A program made the translations under genes and the position numbers. Of a DNA stretch of 41,878 nucleotides, positions 1-8,826 are shown piece after piece. The stretch spans positions 1 to 41,878 of the IMG/VR virus record IMGVR_UViG_3300049489_000282; one strand, written 5' to 3'. Numbering within the stretch: position 1 is the stretch's first letter; every line of letters starts with the position of its first letter. This DNA is from a virus. The notes under the pieces are model-generated. The model was not told the origin of the DNA. It worked only from the letters and a program-made list of their open reading frames with translations, and did no database searches.

Positions 1-56
1 CCATTATACTAGAGGCAATTGCGATGCTATGGGAAGAATTAAATCTAGGAGGCTAG
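1..56 (+). CDS. 3' end of a conserved late gene (partial, cut by window start)
   Basis: These bases are identical to the last 56 bases of the complete gene that ends at 36,672, including its TAG stop. The fragment encodes the C-terminal residues ending in EELNLGG. It is the same gene seen a second time, as expected if the contig was cut open inside a circular genome. The gene's stop region also carries the AGGAGG ribosome binding site of the next gene. Confidence 0.85.
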   Translation, partial: IILEAIAMLWEELNLGG

Positions 57-203
57 TGTGAGCAAATGTCCTTTATGTTATGGTGAGCTTAAGACCTTTA
101 GTTTATCGTTTGGTTCAATTATGAATTTGTGCGAAAGCTGCGACATAGAGATGACAGAGAAAGAATTGGTAGAATTAAAAGCTGCGACTTATGACTCGAT
201 AAT
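1..203 (+). repeat. Terminal direct repeat, left copy (partner 36617-36819)
   Basis: The first 117 bases are identical to 36,617-36,733. Over the full 203 bases there are five mismatches: positions 118, 120, 127, 129 and 195. After 203 the two copies diverge sharply at nucleotide level although both remain in the same zinc-ribbon gene. A repeat between a contig start and a downstream point is the usual sign of a closed circular or terminally redundant genome. The mismatches show that the right copy is not a simple re-reading of the same molecule. Confidence 0.9.
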
Positions 204-321
204 TAAGCATCTGTTAGAGAGCGGTCTAGACTGTAGACGTAGAGAGCAGATAAGAACTAAAATTGCGTTAAAGAATATAAAAAAATGGGCGTTAGATAAT
301 ATTAAATCAGGAGTTATATAA
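58..321 (+). CDS. Small zinc-ribbon protein, phage A allele
   Basis: An 87-residue protein with two CxxC knuckles (C4/C7 and C25/C28), predicted to bind one zinc, followed by a basic helical C-terminal half (RRREQIRTK). The GTG start is set by an AGGAGG just upstream. It overlaps the next start by one base. The function is unknown; position between a late gene and the connector genes suggests a virion or packaging accessory role, which is inference. A second allele at 36,674 shares the N-terminal half almost exactly but sits in front of a different phage's terminase, so the gene exists in two phage lineages. Confidence 0.8.
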   Translation: MSKCPLCYGELKTFSLSFGSIMNLCESCDIEMTEKELVELKAATYDSIIKHLLESGLDCRRREQIRTKIALKNIKKWALDNIKSGVI

Positions 322-575
322 TGGGACTTCCAGAAGCAAAAGCAGCACTAGCCACACTAAAAACTGAAGTATTGGGCATAGTTAATTTATTTGACAGATA
401 TAATTTGCTATTTAATTTAAGAAAATATGCAGATAACAAGCTGCAAGATACGGCATCTGAGATAAAGGCACTACCGCCGCCAACTAATATAAGTGAGTTA
501 AAGAATTATATAGTGGTGGATGATCTTGGCAATAAGTATTCAGTAGACAAAGACGGCAAACTAACTAAGATTTAA
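321..575 (+). CDS. Hypothetical protein, 84 aa
   Basis: The ATG overlaps the TAA of the zinc-ribbon gene, so translation is probably coupled. The protein has an N-terminal helical part, a proline patch (ALPPPTN, about residues 51-57) and a short beta-like tail with the pattern DDLGNKYSVDKDGKLTKI. No family recognised. Its place just before the connector genes suggests a head or neck accessory protein. Confidence 0.7.
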   Translation: MGLPEAKAALATLKTEVLGIVNLFDRYNLLFNLRKYADNKLQDTASEIKALPPPTNISELKNYIVVDDLGNKYSVDKDGKLTKI

Positions 576-588
576 ACAGAGGTAACAA

Positions 589-1308
589 ATGGCTATTTTT
601 CCTAATATAATTTTAGAAGATGTGGTGCAGGTAAATGACAAAACGAGACTTGATTTCACTAAAAGTTTTATTAGTAAAAATGAAGCTGCGATTTCGCTTA
701 TTGAGGCTAAGGCTGACACTGGCGAAAGTTTTACTACACTTGGCGCACCTGGCGTATCGAAAGACTGGTATCTCGACTGGCAATACGACACAGCCGGAAC
801 CAAAACAGTGTCCTGTCGTATTACAACAGGCACAGGAGGCGGAGCAGTTGTTACCACATCAACTGCTACATTAAATTGCGTAACGGCTGCTACTGAGAAT
901 TTATTTTCAAGCGATGCTGAACTTGTAGCGTTAGAATATGAAATAATGAAATGGGTACAGCCTGGTAGAAATAGCTTTTTAAACTTTCACAGAAAAGCTC
1001 AAAAACTTATTTTAGCATGGCTAGATGAGTCTGGACGATGGGATGCAGACGGTGCTAAATTAACTGCCGCTGCATTTACTAATCTAGAGGAAATAAGATA
1101 TTGGTCAGCAGCATTAACTTTACATTTAATATTTAGTTCTATTTCAAATGATCCTAATGACGTGTTTAGCTTAAAAGCTAAAACCTATGAATCAATGGCT
1201 TTAGGACATAGGTCACGTCTAGTTTTAAGGCTAGATGTTGACGGTGACGGAACGACAGATGTTAATGAAGGTTTTAAAATATCATCACTCGATTTGGTTA
1301 GACGATAA
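589..1308 (+). CDS. Probable head-tail connector/adaptor with Ig-like N-terminal domain
   Basis: A 239-residue protein with an AGAGG ribosome binding site. Residues about 20-100 read like a beta-sandwich (alternating hydrophobic strands, including KTVSCRITTGTG), as in phage Ig-like or PKD-type domains. The remaining part is mostly helical, resembling head completion or adaptor proteins that cap the portal. Position, directly upstream of a tail-terminator-like gene and the tail tube gene, supports a connector role. The family was not identified by a clear motif, so the assignment rests mainly on gene order in siphoviruses. Confidence 0.55.
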   Translation: MAIFPNIILEDVVQVNDKTRLDFTKSFISKNEAAISLIEAKADTGESFTTLGAPGVSKDWYLDWQYDTAGTKTVSCRITTGTGGGAVVTTSTATLNCVTAATENLFSSDAELVALEYEIMKWVQPGRNSFLNFHRKAQKLILAWLDESGRWDADGAKLTAAAFTNLEEIRYWSAALTLHLIFSSISNDPNDVFSLKAKTYESMALGHRSRLVLRLDVDGDGTTDVNEGFKISSLDLVRR

Positions 1309-1727
1309 TGGCATTAACTAGTGTTAGATCATATTTTAGAACAGCTATGGAAACACTCGGATATGTAGAGTGGCGCGATGGGTTTACGAATGATAATATA
1401 CCATCAACGCTACTAACTAATTCCTTTCACATTGAATCTGGTGACCTTGCTCCCACAGCGAGTAATCATCAAGTTTATGAATTTGATTGCCCAATAACAA
1501 TTCGTGTTTACTTAAAAGGATATTTAGATCCAGTAAGTGCGATTGATGACGCCTATACAGTTGTCGAGGATATATATTCGGAAATCCTACTTCCGAGTGC
1601 TAGACTTGGCTCTGCTATTCAGGACGTTGTACCTGCTGCTGTCAAAGTTAGCCCACTAACTTTACAAAATGACAATGCAGTTTTAGTGGAAATCAATTTT
1701 AACGCAAAAACCTTTTTAGGTTTTTAA
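1308..1727 (+). CDS. Probable tail terminator/tail completion protein
   Basis: 139 residues, with a start overlapping the previous stop as TAATG. The N-terminus has the helix-turn pattern typical of tail terminators (TSVRSYFRTAMETLG), and the C-terminus ends in beta strands (LVEINFNAKTFLGF). Tail terminators normally sit directly before the major tail protein, which is what is seen here. It would stop tail tube growth and make the joint to the head. Assigned by size, fold impression and position, not by a diagnostic motif. Confidence 0.6.
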   Translation: MALTSVRSYFRTAMETLGYVEWRDGFTNDNIPSTLLTNSFHIESGDLAPTASNHQVYEFDCPITIRVYLKGYLDPVSAIDDAYTVVEDIYSEILLPSARLGSAIQDVVPAAVKVSPLTLQNDNAVLVEINFNAKTFLGF

Positions 1728-1755
1728 ATAACTTTAACTTTAGGAGAATTAAGAC

Positions 1756-2655
1756 ATGGGAACTGTAGAAAATATTAGAATTGAGCCGATGGATTGCACA
1801 TGGCGCGATTATGAATCAGAGTCATGGAATTTCACAAATGCTACTGCATCCGGGCTTGGTGGAAAGTATGTGTTAATTGATAACGCTGCTGGAACTGGGT
1901 TTTATGTATGGTTCGATGAAAACAATACCGATACTGATCCGGCAATTGGCGGTCGCACAGCTATTTCTGTTGATTACGCTGCAAGCGCATCAGCTACTAC
2001 TATCGCAACTGCTTTTCAGGTTGCAGTAGCAGCAGCGACTGGATTTGACGCCACAATAGACGGTCTAGTTGTTACATCAATCCGTACAGCTTACGGTGTT
2101 TGCACTGATTCAACAGTTGGCGATGCTGGTGCGTATATTTCATACACACAAGTATCTGACGGGAAAGACGTATATCTCGGATATTTAGATGGCGATATTT
2201 CCGTTGAGCTGGAGGAATCTACACTGGAATTAAATTCGCATCAGACGGGGACAACTTTGCTCGCTGACTTACGTCAGGGTGTTAACGCTACCATTAGTTT
2301 GACACTTAAAGAGAGTGACAACACACTTCGCCAAGCTATGTTTTCAGGAACGGCTGGCGGCGCAGTTGCCGGTGCTACATCTACAGTTTATGGATGGGGC
2401 AATATTAAACAAGGTTTGTCAACTATTGTACAAGCTGGACGTTTGATTATGCATCCTGTAGCGTTAGGTGCCAGTGATTACAGCCGCGATTTTTGCGCGT
2501 GGAAAGCATACCCACTTATTAACTCAATCGTTTTTTCTGGCGAAAATCCAGAGGTAATGGAAATAGAGTTTAAGTGTTATATTGACACAAGCAAGGCTGC
2601 GGGCATAAATTTATTTATGTTCGGGGATCATACACAAGCAGGGCTAACTGCTTAA
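1756..2655 (+). CDS. Major tail (tube) protein
   Basis: 299 residues, preceded by TTAGGAG. It is rich in beta strands with small residues and few charges. The segment around residues 145-185 (DGDISVELEESTLELNSHQ) followed by repeated Thr-rich strands looks like a siphovirus tail-tube subunit, with an inserted variable domain near residues 45-100. It lies between the tail terminator candidate and the frameshifted tail chaperones, the standard place for the tube gene. It would polymerise around the tape measure protein to form the tail tube. Confidence 0.75.
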   Translation: MGTVENIRIEPMDCTWRDYESESWNFTNATASGLGGKYVLIDNAAGTGFYVWFDENNTDTDPAIGGRTAISVDYAASASATTIATAFQVAVAAATGFDATIDGLVVTSIRTAYGVCTDSTVGDAGAYISYTQVSDGKDVYLGYLDGDISVELEESTLELNSHQTGTTLLADLRQGVNATISLTLKESDNTLRQAMFSGTAGGAVAGATSTVYGWGNIKQGLSTIVQAGRLIMHPVALGASDYSRDFCAWKAYPLINSIVFSGENPEVMEIEFKCYIDTSKAAGINLFMFGDHTQAGLTA

Positions 2656-2666
2656 TAGGGGAATGA

Positions 2667-2924
2667 ATGGAACTAGAATTTAAGCGCACCGTTTATAAAA
2701 TAAACATCTACGGAAAAAGTTATGAAATGCGTAGACCCACAGTTCGCGAGATTATCGGGTTCCAGACCTCTGTTAAAGATAATTCTAATCATGAAGAATC
2801 AATCGAGAGGCTTACGGAATTTTTCGTAAGCCTTGGTTTAGATAAAGAAGTAATTAACGATCTAGAAATAGATCACATGACACAAATTGCAGAGACAATA
2901 ATTTCAGCCAATAAAAAAAAATAG
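2667..2924 (+). CDS. Tail assembly chaperone, short form (gpG-like)
   Basis: 85 residues, acidic-helical, ending in ANKKK where three AAA codons run straight into TAG. It sits between the tail tube and tape measure genes, the conserved place of the lambda gpG/gpGT pair. The nine-A run lets part of the ribosomes slip back one base and read on into the next gene, giving a longer gpGT-like product. The short form would bind tape measure protein during tail assembly and is not expected in the virion. Confidence 0.8.
   Translation: MELEFKRTVYKINIYGKSYEMRRPTVREIIGFQTSVKDNSNHEESIERLTEFFVSLGLDKEVINDLEIDHMTQIAETIISANKKK
2913..2924 (+). other. Programmed -1 ribosomal frameshift site (A AAA AAA) before TAG
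   Basis: Nine consecutive A residues end at 2,921, with the in-frame heptamer A AAA AAA at 2,915-2,921 and the TAG immediately after it. Slipping back one base gives ATA GAT GAA TTT and continues open without a stop into the downstream 91-codon gene, producing a fusion of about 186 residues. This is the expected arrangement for tail chaperones of long-tailed phages. The efficiency cannot be judged from sequence. Confidence 0.8.
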
Positions 2925-2950
2925 ATGAATTTGCCTATAAAAAGGCAAAG

Positions 2951-3226
2951 ATGGCGCATTTCTATCATTTCTCAGATAGTCAAATGGAAAACATGATAGG
3001 CGATACTTTCCAAGACTATTGGCTAGCTATTGATTCTATAGAGGCATCCCAACAACTAAACTTAATAAATGTGGCTTGCTATACCTCTATGAAAAAGAGC
3101 GACAGGGAGAAGTTTTATAAGTCACTAAACAAAAAGTGTAAATCTATTTTTATTGAAAAAGATAAGGCAGTATTAAGTATAGAAGAATTTGCAAAAAGAA
3201 TAGCTGAGAATATGAAATATGGCTGA
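2951..3226 (+). CDS. Tail assembly chaperone, T extension (read by -1 frameshift)
   Basis: 91 residues if counted from its own ATG, but there is no good ribosome binding site, and the frame stays open upstream to the slippery A run. It is therefore most likely translated as the C-terminal part of the frameshift product. The protein is helical with several Cys and Lys residues and ends by overlapping the tape measure start by eight bases. In lambda the T domain recruits the tail tube protein to the tape measure complex; the same role is inferred here. Confidence 0.75.
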   Translation: MAHFYHFSDSQMENMIGDTFQDYWLAIDSIEASQQLNLINVACYTSMKKSDREKFYKSLNKKCKSIFIEKDKAVLSIEEFAKRIAENMKYG

Positions 3227-5006
3227 TGACGAAAAAATAGAAATTGAGATAGTTTTAGACGATGGTTCTATTAAAAAGGGCTTCGCTACTATCTCAAAAG
3301 ATTCTAAAAAATTAAGCGATGACTTAGAAAGTAACTTAGGCAAATCATTTACTAGCATAGGTGCAAATGTCGCCAAATTTACAGCCATTGCTTTAGCGGC
3401 TGGCGCTGCCATAGCTGGCGTGATAGCAAAAAAATCTATTGAAGCAGCAAGTGATTATCAAACAGAAGTTAATAGGTTAAATGTTGCACTAGCAACTAGC
3501 GGTCAGTTTTCAAAAGAGGCAAGTGAATCGTTTTTAGAGTTTGCAAATACTTTACAAAAGACAACTAAATTCAGTGACGACCAAGTGGTTTCTGCTGGTG
3601 CTTTAATTCAAACTATTGGTCGCCTTGGTTCAGGCGAATTGCAACGCGCTACTACTGCAAGTTTAGATTTAGCAAGTGCTCTTGGGATTGATCTAGAAAC
3701 TGCGGCACAGCTAGTCGGAAAATCTGCTAATGGTAATATAGCGGCGTTTGCTAGGTACGGAGTTGAAATCCGTAAAGGTTCAAACGATACAGAAACATTT
3801 GCTAACGTATTAAAAACTTTAGAGTCACGTTTTGGCGGCGCAGGTGAAGCGGCAGCACAGACATTTTCAGGATCAATCGAAAAAGCTAAAAATGCTTTCG
3901 GAGATATATTTAAAACAATTGGTTTACAAGTTGTAAGGTCGCCAGCAATAGCGGCGGCAATTAATGAAATTGCAAAACTATTTAGTACAATTTCTGACTC
4001 ACTCGCAAAATCATTTGGCGATAAGGATTTGTTTAAAAGTTTAATTATAAATTTCTCAGTTATAGCGCAAGCCGGATTAGAGTCCGCTAGACAAATAGGT
4101 TTATCATTTGAGCTGGCGGCATTACGCGCACAGCAAGCATGGTATGCGTTTAAAGTTTTAACAACGGCAGGTCTGTCGTCATCATTTAATAAACAGCTCG
4201 ATGACATAAATGCTAAAATAGATGAAACAAAAGCTAAGTTTTCTGAGGAATCAGGCGCAAGCATATTTTTTGATAATTTAATCACTAAAGTTACTGCAAC
4301 AAATGGCAAGCTAATAGAATTAAGTTCTACAATTGTTAATACAGTTGCGCCAGCAATGACGGCAGTTGGAATTTCTATAAGCGATATGTCTGCCGGATTT
4401 GTGCAAGGGTTTACGTCGGCAGTAGATTATTCATCTGCTAAAGTTGGTGACTTGGCAGCAAGATCAGTTTTAGCGAAAGAACAATTAACAAAAGATTTCG
4501 TTGCGGTCGGACAAGCGGCAAAACAAGGTTTAGGAAATGCTGTTGGATCTGGGTTTGCGGCTTTTGGTAAAGCTCTAGTGACTGGTGAAAATGCACTAGC
4601 GGCATTTGCTAAGGCTATGATAGGTGCTATTGGGCAAGCGGCAATAGCTGAAGGTACGGCGATGATTCTTCGTGGTATCGGTTATTCATTCGATCCACTA
4701 CTAGCAGGTTTTGCACCTGGACTAATTGGCGCAGGTTCGGCTCTCGCAGCTTTTGGTGGAGTGCTATCAGCAGTCGGCGGCGGTGGATCTAGTCCGGCAG
4801 GCGGCGGTGGCGGTGCAGGTGGATCAGTTGGTGAACTACCAGCGTCTACGGCTGAAAGTGGAGCGCCAGCTATAGAGGAAAAAAGCACTAACGTAAAAAT
4901 AGACGTAGGCGGCACAGTACTTGATCCGGTAGGCGTAGGCAGACAAATAGCTCAGATATTATCGGACACATTTGAAGCAACTGGTACGAAAGTGGTGACA
5001 TCATAA
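3219..5006 (+). CDS. Tape measure protein
   Basis: 595 residues. It has an N-terminal polar helix, a hydrophobic alanine-rich segment near residues 50-72 (ALAAGAAIAGVIA), long helical stretches, and a middle part with the tape-measure-type pattern LASALGIDLETAAQLVGKSA. A second hydrophobic Gly/Ala region is followed by a glycine-rich linker near residues 515-535. This is the scaffold that sets tail length and often helps DNA cross the membrane. At 595 residues it is short, so a short siphovirus tail is expected. Its position after the frameshifted chaperones is diagnostic. Confidence 0.9.
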   Translation: MADDEKIEIEIVLDDGSIKKGFATISKDSKKLSDDLESNLGKSFTSIGANVAKFTAIALAAGAAIAGVIAKKSIEAASDYQTEVNRLNVALATSGQFSKEASESFLEFANTLQKTTKFSDDQVVSAGALIQTIGRLGSGELQRATTASLDLASALGIDLETAAQLVGKSANGNIAAFARYGVEIRKGSNDTETFANVLKTLESRFGGAGEAAAQTFSGSIEKAKNAFGDIFKTIGLQVVRSPAIAAAINEIAKLFSTISDSLAKSFGDKDLFKSLIINFSVIAQAGLESARQIGLSFELAALRAQQAWYAFKVLTTAGLSSSFNKQLDDINAKIDETKAKFSEESGASIFFDNLITKVTATNGKLIELSSTIVNTVAPAMTAVGISISDMSAGFVQGFTSAVDYSSAKVGDLAARSVLAKEQLTKDFVAVGQAAKQGLGNAVGSGFAAFGKALVTGENALAAFAKAMIGAIGQAAIAEGTAMILRGIGYSFDPLLAGFAPGLIGAGSALAAFGGVLSAVGGGGSSPAGGGGGAGGSVGELPASTAESGAPAIEEKSTNVKIDVGGTVLDPVGVGRQIAQILSDTFEATGTKVVTS

Positions 5007-5785
5007 TGGCGTTAGGTACTTTTTCAAAATTCTATTATGGCTATGAAATAACATCGGCCAATAATAAATTCGACTTTAACGAAGGTGCTAGTGACCTAAC
5101 TGCTACTGTAGACATTGGTATTTATACGCCAACTGATTTAGCGGCAGAATTAAAACTGCAATTAGACGCAATTGGTTCAAAAACATATACTGTAACATTT
5201 AATAGATCAGCTAGAACATTCACGATAGCAGCAGATAGCGGCACATATTCAATACTAATAAATTCAGGTACAAATTCCACTATAGGAATTTATGATATGT
5301 TAGGTTTCACCGGATCAGTCGATTTAACTGGTGTTATTACATACACATCTGATAGTGCATCGGGGAGTGAATATAAGCCTCAGTTTTGGTTACAAGATTA
5401 TACAGCTCCGACTAATTGGCTTGAGAAAAATGAAGCAAGTGTAAACGTATCAGCGACAGGGCTAGTTGAGGTTATATCATTTGGTGATACTCAATACTTA
5501 GAATTTAACATGATGTTTATAACTGATCTTGCAATGGACGGCAGAGTAATTAAAAATAATCCAAATGGCGTAGCTAATGCAAATACATTTATGCAGTTTG
5601 CTATTAAGCGTGGAGAAATTGAATTTATGCCGGATGAAAATACAGTTGCTACATTTTATAAAGTAATTCTAGATTCAACACCTGATAATGCTAAAGCGAC
5701 TGGCTATAAGTTAAAAGAAGAAACAGGTAGAAATTTACCAGGCATTTACACAACTGGTAAACTTAAATGGAGAGTAACAACATGA
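5006..5785 (+). CDS. Tail tip/distal tail-like structural protein
   Basis: 259 residues, starting as TAATG with the tape measure stop. The sequence is beta-rich; it includes a region like a fibre-assembly segment (PTDLAAELKLQLDAIGSKTYTV) that resembles a repeated motif in viral structural proteins which sample short discretised curves. It has no signal peptide and no membrane segment. By position it belongs to the tail tip or baseplate complex. No specific family identified. Confidence 0.55.
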   Translation: MALGTFSKFYYGYEITSANNKFDFNEGASDLTATVDIGIYTPTDLAAELKLQLDAIGSKTYTVTFNRSARTFTIAADSGTYSILINSGTNSTIGIYDMLGFTGSVDLTGVITYTSDSASGSEYKPQFWLQDYTAPTNWLEKNEASVNVSATGLVEVISFGDTQYLEFNMMFITDLAMDGRVIKNNPNGVANANTFMQFAIKRGEIEFMPDENTVATFYKVILDSTPDNAKATGYKLKEETGRNLPGIYTTGKLKWRVTT

Positions 5786-6624
5786 GCGTAGTTGATAATC
5801 AACCAGCATCGGCGGCGGTATTTAATGCTGCATTTGTTTCTAAAACTACTGATAATAGTATTGCGGCAAATATTGAACTAGCTGATGCTGATGTGACTAA
5901 TGGTTCTACTATTACGCAGGTGCAGCGAGAGTTAAATTCTTTAAATTCTTTTTTAGGTAAAGTTATAAACACCGCTAAAGACTTACTTCCTACATGGACA
6001 TCAAACACAATCGGAGCGAGTAACAATAGCCTATTTGCTAGGGCTGATGCTTTAACTGCGGCAGTTGGTGCAAATAGTGGGATAGCTCAGCTTGATAGTT
6101 CGGGTAAATTAACTGCTTCACAAATTCCTACAGGTCTAGGTGGTGGAGGCGGAGGCGCATTAAGAATAGTCGAGGGTGCAAATTCCCCTGTTAAAACTTT
6201 TGAAAGCGAAATGGAAGTTTATGAGTTTGAACCTGGTCAATCTCAAGAACTGTTTTTAGCAATTCGTGTTCCTTATAGTTATACGGCAGGCTCTCCGATA
6301 AATTTACGAATACTTTGGACTTGCGCCAGCACAAGCGGAAATGCACTTATCAATGCTGTTTCGACACTGATAAGGTCAGAGATTGACGCTGCGACTATTC
6401 TTACAAATCAAAGAACAACTACAAACGCAGCAATTACAATGTCATCGTCAAATGACTTAGAGCCACAAAAAATTGTTCTAGATATTTCAAGTTCAATCGG
6501 CGAAATTAATGCCGTAGCGATAAGTGCTGGCGACCTAATTAAGATAAAAATAAAAGAAAGCAGCTCTACGGTTGCAGATGTAATTAAATTAATCCCAGAC
6601 GCCTGCGAGGTAACATTCTCATGA
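5782..6624 (+). CDS. Tail fibre-like protein
   Basis: 280 residues from the ATG that overlaps the previous stop as ATGA; a GGAG lies upstream. An earlier in-frame ATG at 5,767 is less likely. The N-terminal half is helical, then comes the fibre motif IAQLDSSGKLTASQIP (about residues 95-110) and a Gly run (GLGGGGGGA), followed by a beta-rich C-terminal domain. The motif is common in phage fibres and collars. It probably forms part of the host-contacting tip. Confidence 0.65.
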   Translation: MSVVDNQPASAAVFNAAFVSKTTDNSIAANIELADADVTNGSTITQVQRELNSLNSFLGKVINTAKDLLPTWTSNTIGASNNSLFARADALTAAVGANSGIAQLDSSGKLTASQIPTGLGGGGGGALRIVEGANSPVKTFESEMEVYEFEPGQSQELFLAIRVPYSYTAGSPINLRILWTCASTSGNALINAVSTLIRSEIDAATILTNQRTTTNAAITMSSSNDLEPQKIVLDISSSIGEINAVAISAGDLIKIKIKESSSTVADVIKLIPDACEVTFS

Positions 6625-8594
6625 TAAAAATAATATTAGCTTTACTATTTTCTCTACCGTCTTATGCAACACTTAACGAAGTTGATAAAGCAAACGTATT
6701 TAATAAAAATCTACTCGTTAATGGTGGATATGAAAGTGCTAAAGCAAAATGGACTGCATCAGGCGGAACATTTGCGACTACTACAACTAGCCCAATGATA
6801 GGTCTTGTTCACGCCACTTGGGATTCTGGAAGTGCTGCACAGACCTTAACTAGTACGGCTGTTGCGATACCTGTTGGTATGTACGGCAGAAATGGTGTGG
6901 CGACATGTTTGGTAACTACGCCTAGTGGAACAGCAACACATACGATTGAGGCTTACGATGGCACGAATATTTTATCAAGCGTTAGTATTGTGTCTTCTAC
7001 GACTCCTACGCGCAACTCTGCTAATTTTATTTTTCCTAGCTCTGGTAATATATCTTTACGGCTTAAGTCGGTAGCAGCAGATGAACCTAGTGTTTCAATA
7101 GATGATTGTTACTTGGGTGCTGCTGAAGGATATAATGTTGGATTAGTTGGACAAGCAGAAATTTATGCAGCATTAAAATTAACTCCGGTTACTAATTGTA
7201 CACCAACAACAACGAGCGGAGCAGTTGCAGACGTAGCTTCAGATTCTGACTGTACAACAGGGCTTGTGGCATCTGGTGCTGCGACCGTAGTTTCTGGTGA
7301 GTTTAGATTGCGAGTGCCTCAACTTCCACCAGGTAAATATGAAGTTATAGCAAACTGGCCACTTCGCGCTAGGGGAGCCTCTGGTACTGCTTGCGAGGGC
7401 TACATGAAAGTAAGCGGTGCCGTAACCGCAGATTTAGATTATCTTCAAGTAGCTCAAGAAGGAGCGGTAGTAGACGGGGAATTAGATAAAACGTCTATGA
7501 GCGGATATTTTGAAAATACGACTGGTGGGACACAATCTGACGTTTTCTTTCAGTGGAGGCGTGTCGGTGGAGCTGGAAATTGCGCACTAGATTTTAACCA
7601 GATGGGCGCACCGGCTACAATTACGCTCAAACGCTTTCCACTAACATCAGAAACAGCATATAGACCTGATGTATATCCGTGGAGAGTTGACGCGAATATC
7701 AGTGGCGGGAATCCTGATATAGGCACATCTAGCCGGTCTTCTTATACTGAGATAATTGACGGTAGTTTGACTATGACTCAAAACACTGGCTCTATAGGTG
7801 TTCAAATACCATGTTCAACTACTAACTCATCAAGTGGATTAACGTGTTCGGCAGGTAGCGAAAGCGTAGGAGTTGTTTTCAATTTACCCGTAGCTGGATC
7901 GGTACTCGCTTGCGCATCTTTTGGGATAGAAATAAATAACGGAGCTGGCGGCTCATGGGATGGAGCTTTTCAAATAGTAGAGACGCCAAATAACGCGCAG
8001 ACTATTTCTCAGGAAGGTAAGTCTCGCGTAGGCACAGAGCATCGTGTTGCAAGTCAATTATTGAATCATCCATTAAGAGTTTGTGGGACATTTGAATTTT
8101 CATCTAGTGGTCAAAAAACATTGCGGCTTATGAATGAAGTTAATATATCTGGCACTGTTACTGCGGCGACTGTTCTAGCTGACGCATCGGCTACACAAGG
8201 TCAGCGCGACATACACTGGGAAGTTTATCCAGTGACACAAAATACACCAATGCCACTTCTGGTTAATAGTGTGGTTAGCTCAAGCCCTGGTGTGGTTAAA
8301 ATAGTTTCAGCACTTATAGCAAATACAGGGACGCCAACTATCTCTCGGCAAACTGGATCTTGGATCAGCTCATTAACTGATAACGGAACTGGTGACACGA
8401 CAATAAACATAACTGCTGGAACATTTACTGTCGCGCCAGTCTGTACATGTTCGGCGAAAGGTGGAGCAGCTCAGGTGTGTAATTTTACTAACGCAGATTT
8501 AACCACATCAGCAATAAGGGCATCTACTTTTACGTCAAATACAGGCGCAGCAAGTGATAATGACTTTCATATAATTTGCACTGGGGTTCCGTAA
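6621..8594 (+). CDS. Large secreted-type tail/spike protein with carbohydrate-binding-like modules
   Basis: 657 residues, coupled to the previous gene by ATGA. The N-terminus (MIKIILALLFSLPSYA) is a textbook Sec signal peptide with a likely cut after residue 16, rare for a virion protein. After it comes NLLVNGGYESAKAKWTAS, the opening pattern of CBM_4_9-like beta-sandwich modules, then two to three further beta-rich modules with paired cysteines, which suit an oxidising compartment. Sitting among tail fibre genes, it may be a receptor-binding or glycan-binding protein. Secretion by the infected cell is an alternative. Confidence 0.6.
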   Translation: MIKIILALLFSLPSYATLNEVDKANVFNKNLLVNGGYESAKAKWTASGGTFATTTTSPMIGLVHATWDSGSAAQTLTSTAVAIPVGMYGRNGVATCLVTTPSGTATHTIEAYDGTNILSSVSIVSSTTPTRNSANFIFPSSGNISLRLKSVAADEPSVSIDDCYLGAAEGYNVGLVGQAEIYAALKLTPVTNCTPTTTSGAVADVASDSDCTTGLVASGAATVVSGEFRLRVPQLPPGKYEVIANWPLRARGASGTACEGYMKVSGAVTADLDYLQVAQEGAVVDGELDKTSMSGYFENTTGGTQSDVFFQWRRVGGAGNCALDFNQMGAPATITLKRFPLTSETAYRPDVYPWRVDANISGGNPDIGTSSRSSYTEIIDGSLTMTQNTGSIGVQIPCSTTNSSSGLTCSAGSESVGVVFNLPVAGSVLACASFGIEINNGAGGSWDGAFQIVETPNNAQTISQEGKSRVGTEHRVASQLLNHPLRVCGTFEFSSSGQKTLRLMNEVNISGTVTAATVLADASATQGQRDIHWEVYPVTQNTPMPLLVNSVVSSSPGVVKIVSALIANTGTPTISRQTGSWISSLTDNGTGDTTINITAGTFTVAPVCTCSAKGGAAQVCNFTNADLTTSAIRASTFTSNTGAASDNDFHIICTGVP

Positions 8595-8815
8595 TGGAAA
8601 TAGACGGCAAAACCAACATTCCATTATTCGCGGTGTTAGCATCAATACCGATATTAGTCGGGTTTATATTTTGGATTTCTACAATATACTCGATTACTTT
8701 ATCTGCTCAGTCGGCTAATGCAGCGCAGGACATAAAAATAGACCAGACTAGGGATTTACTAATTGATATTCGTGAAAGAGTAATTAGGATAGAGGAAAGA
8801 ATCACCACTAAATAA
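8594..8815 (+). CDS. Small membrane protein with coiled-coil tail
   Basis: 73 residues from the ATG overlapping the previous stop (TAATG). One strong transmembrane helix at about residues 10-33 (PLFAVLASIPILVGFIFWIS), then a polar helix with heptad-like spacing (IDQTRDLLIDIRERVIRIEE). This layout fits an inner-membrane lysis accessory protein such as an i-spanin-like or holin-like factor, but nothing is diagnostic. It opens a cluster of four small genes between fibre genes. Confidence 0.6.
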   Translation: MEIDGKTNIPLFAVLASIPILVGFIFWISTIYSITLSAQSANAAQDIKIDQTRDLLIDIRERVIRIEERITTK

Positions 8816-8826
8816 AGGGGAATAAA

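Noticed and set aside
3608-4309. 233-codon minus-strand frame inside the tape measure gene
   Set aside because: It lies wholly antisense to a clear structural gene, has no ribosome binding site and its composition mirrors the sense codons.
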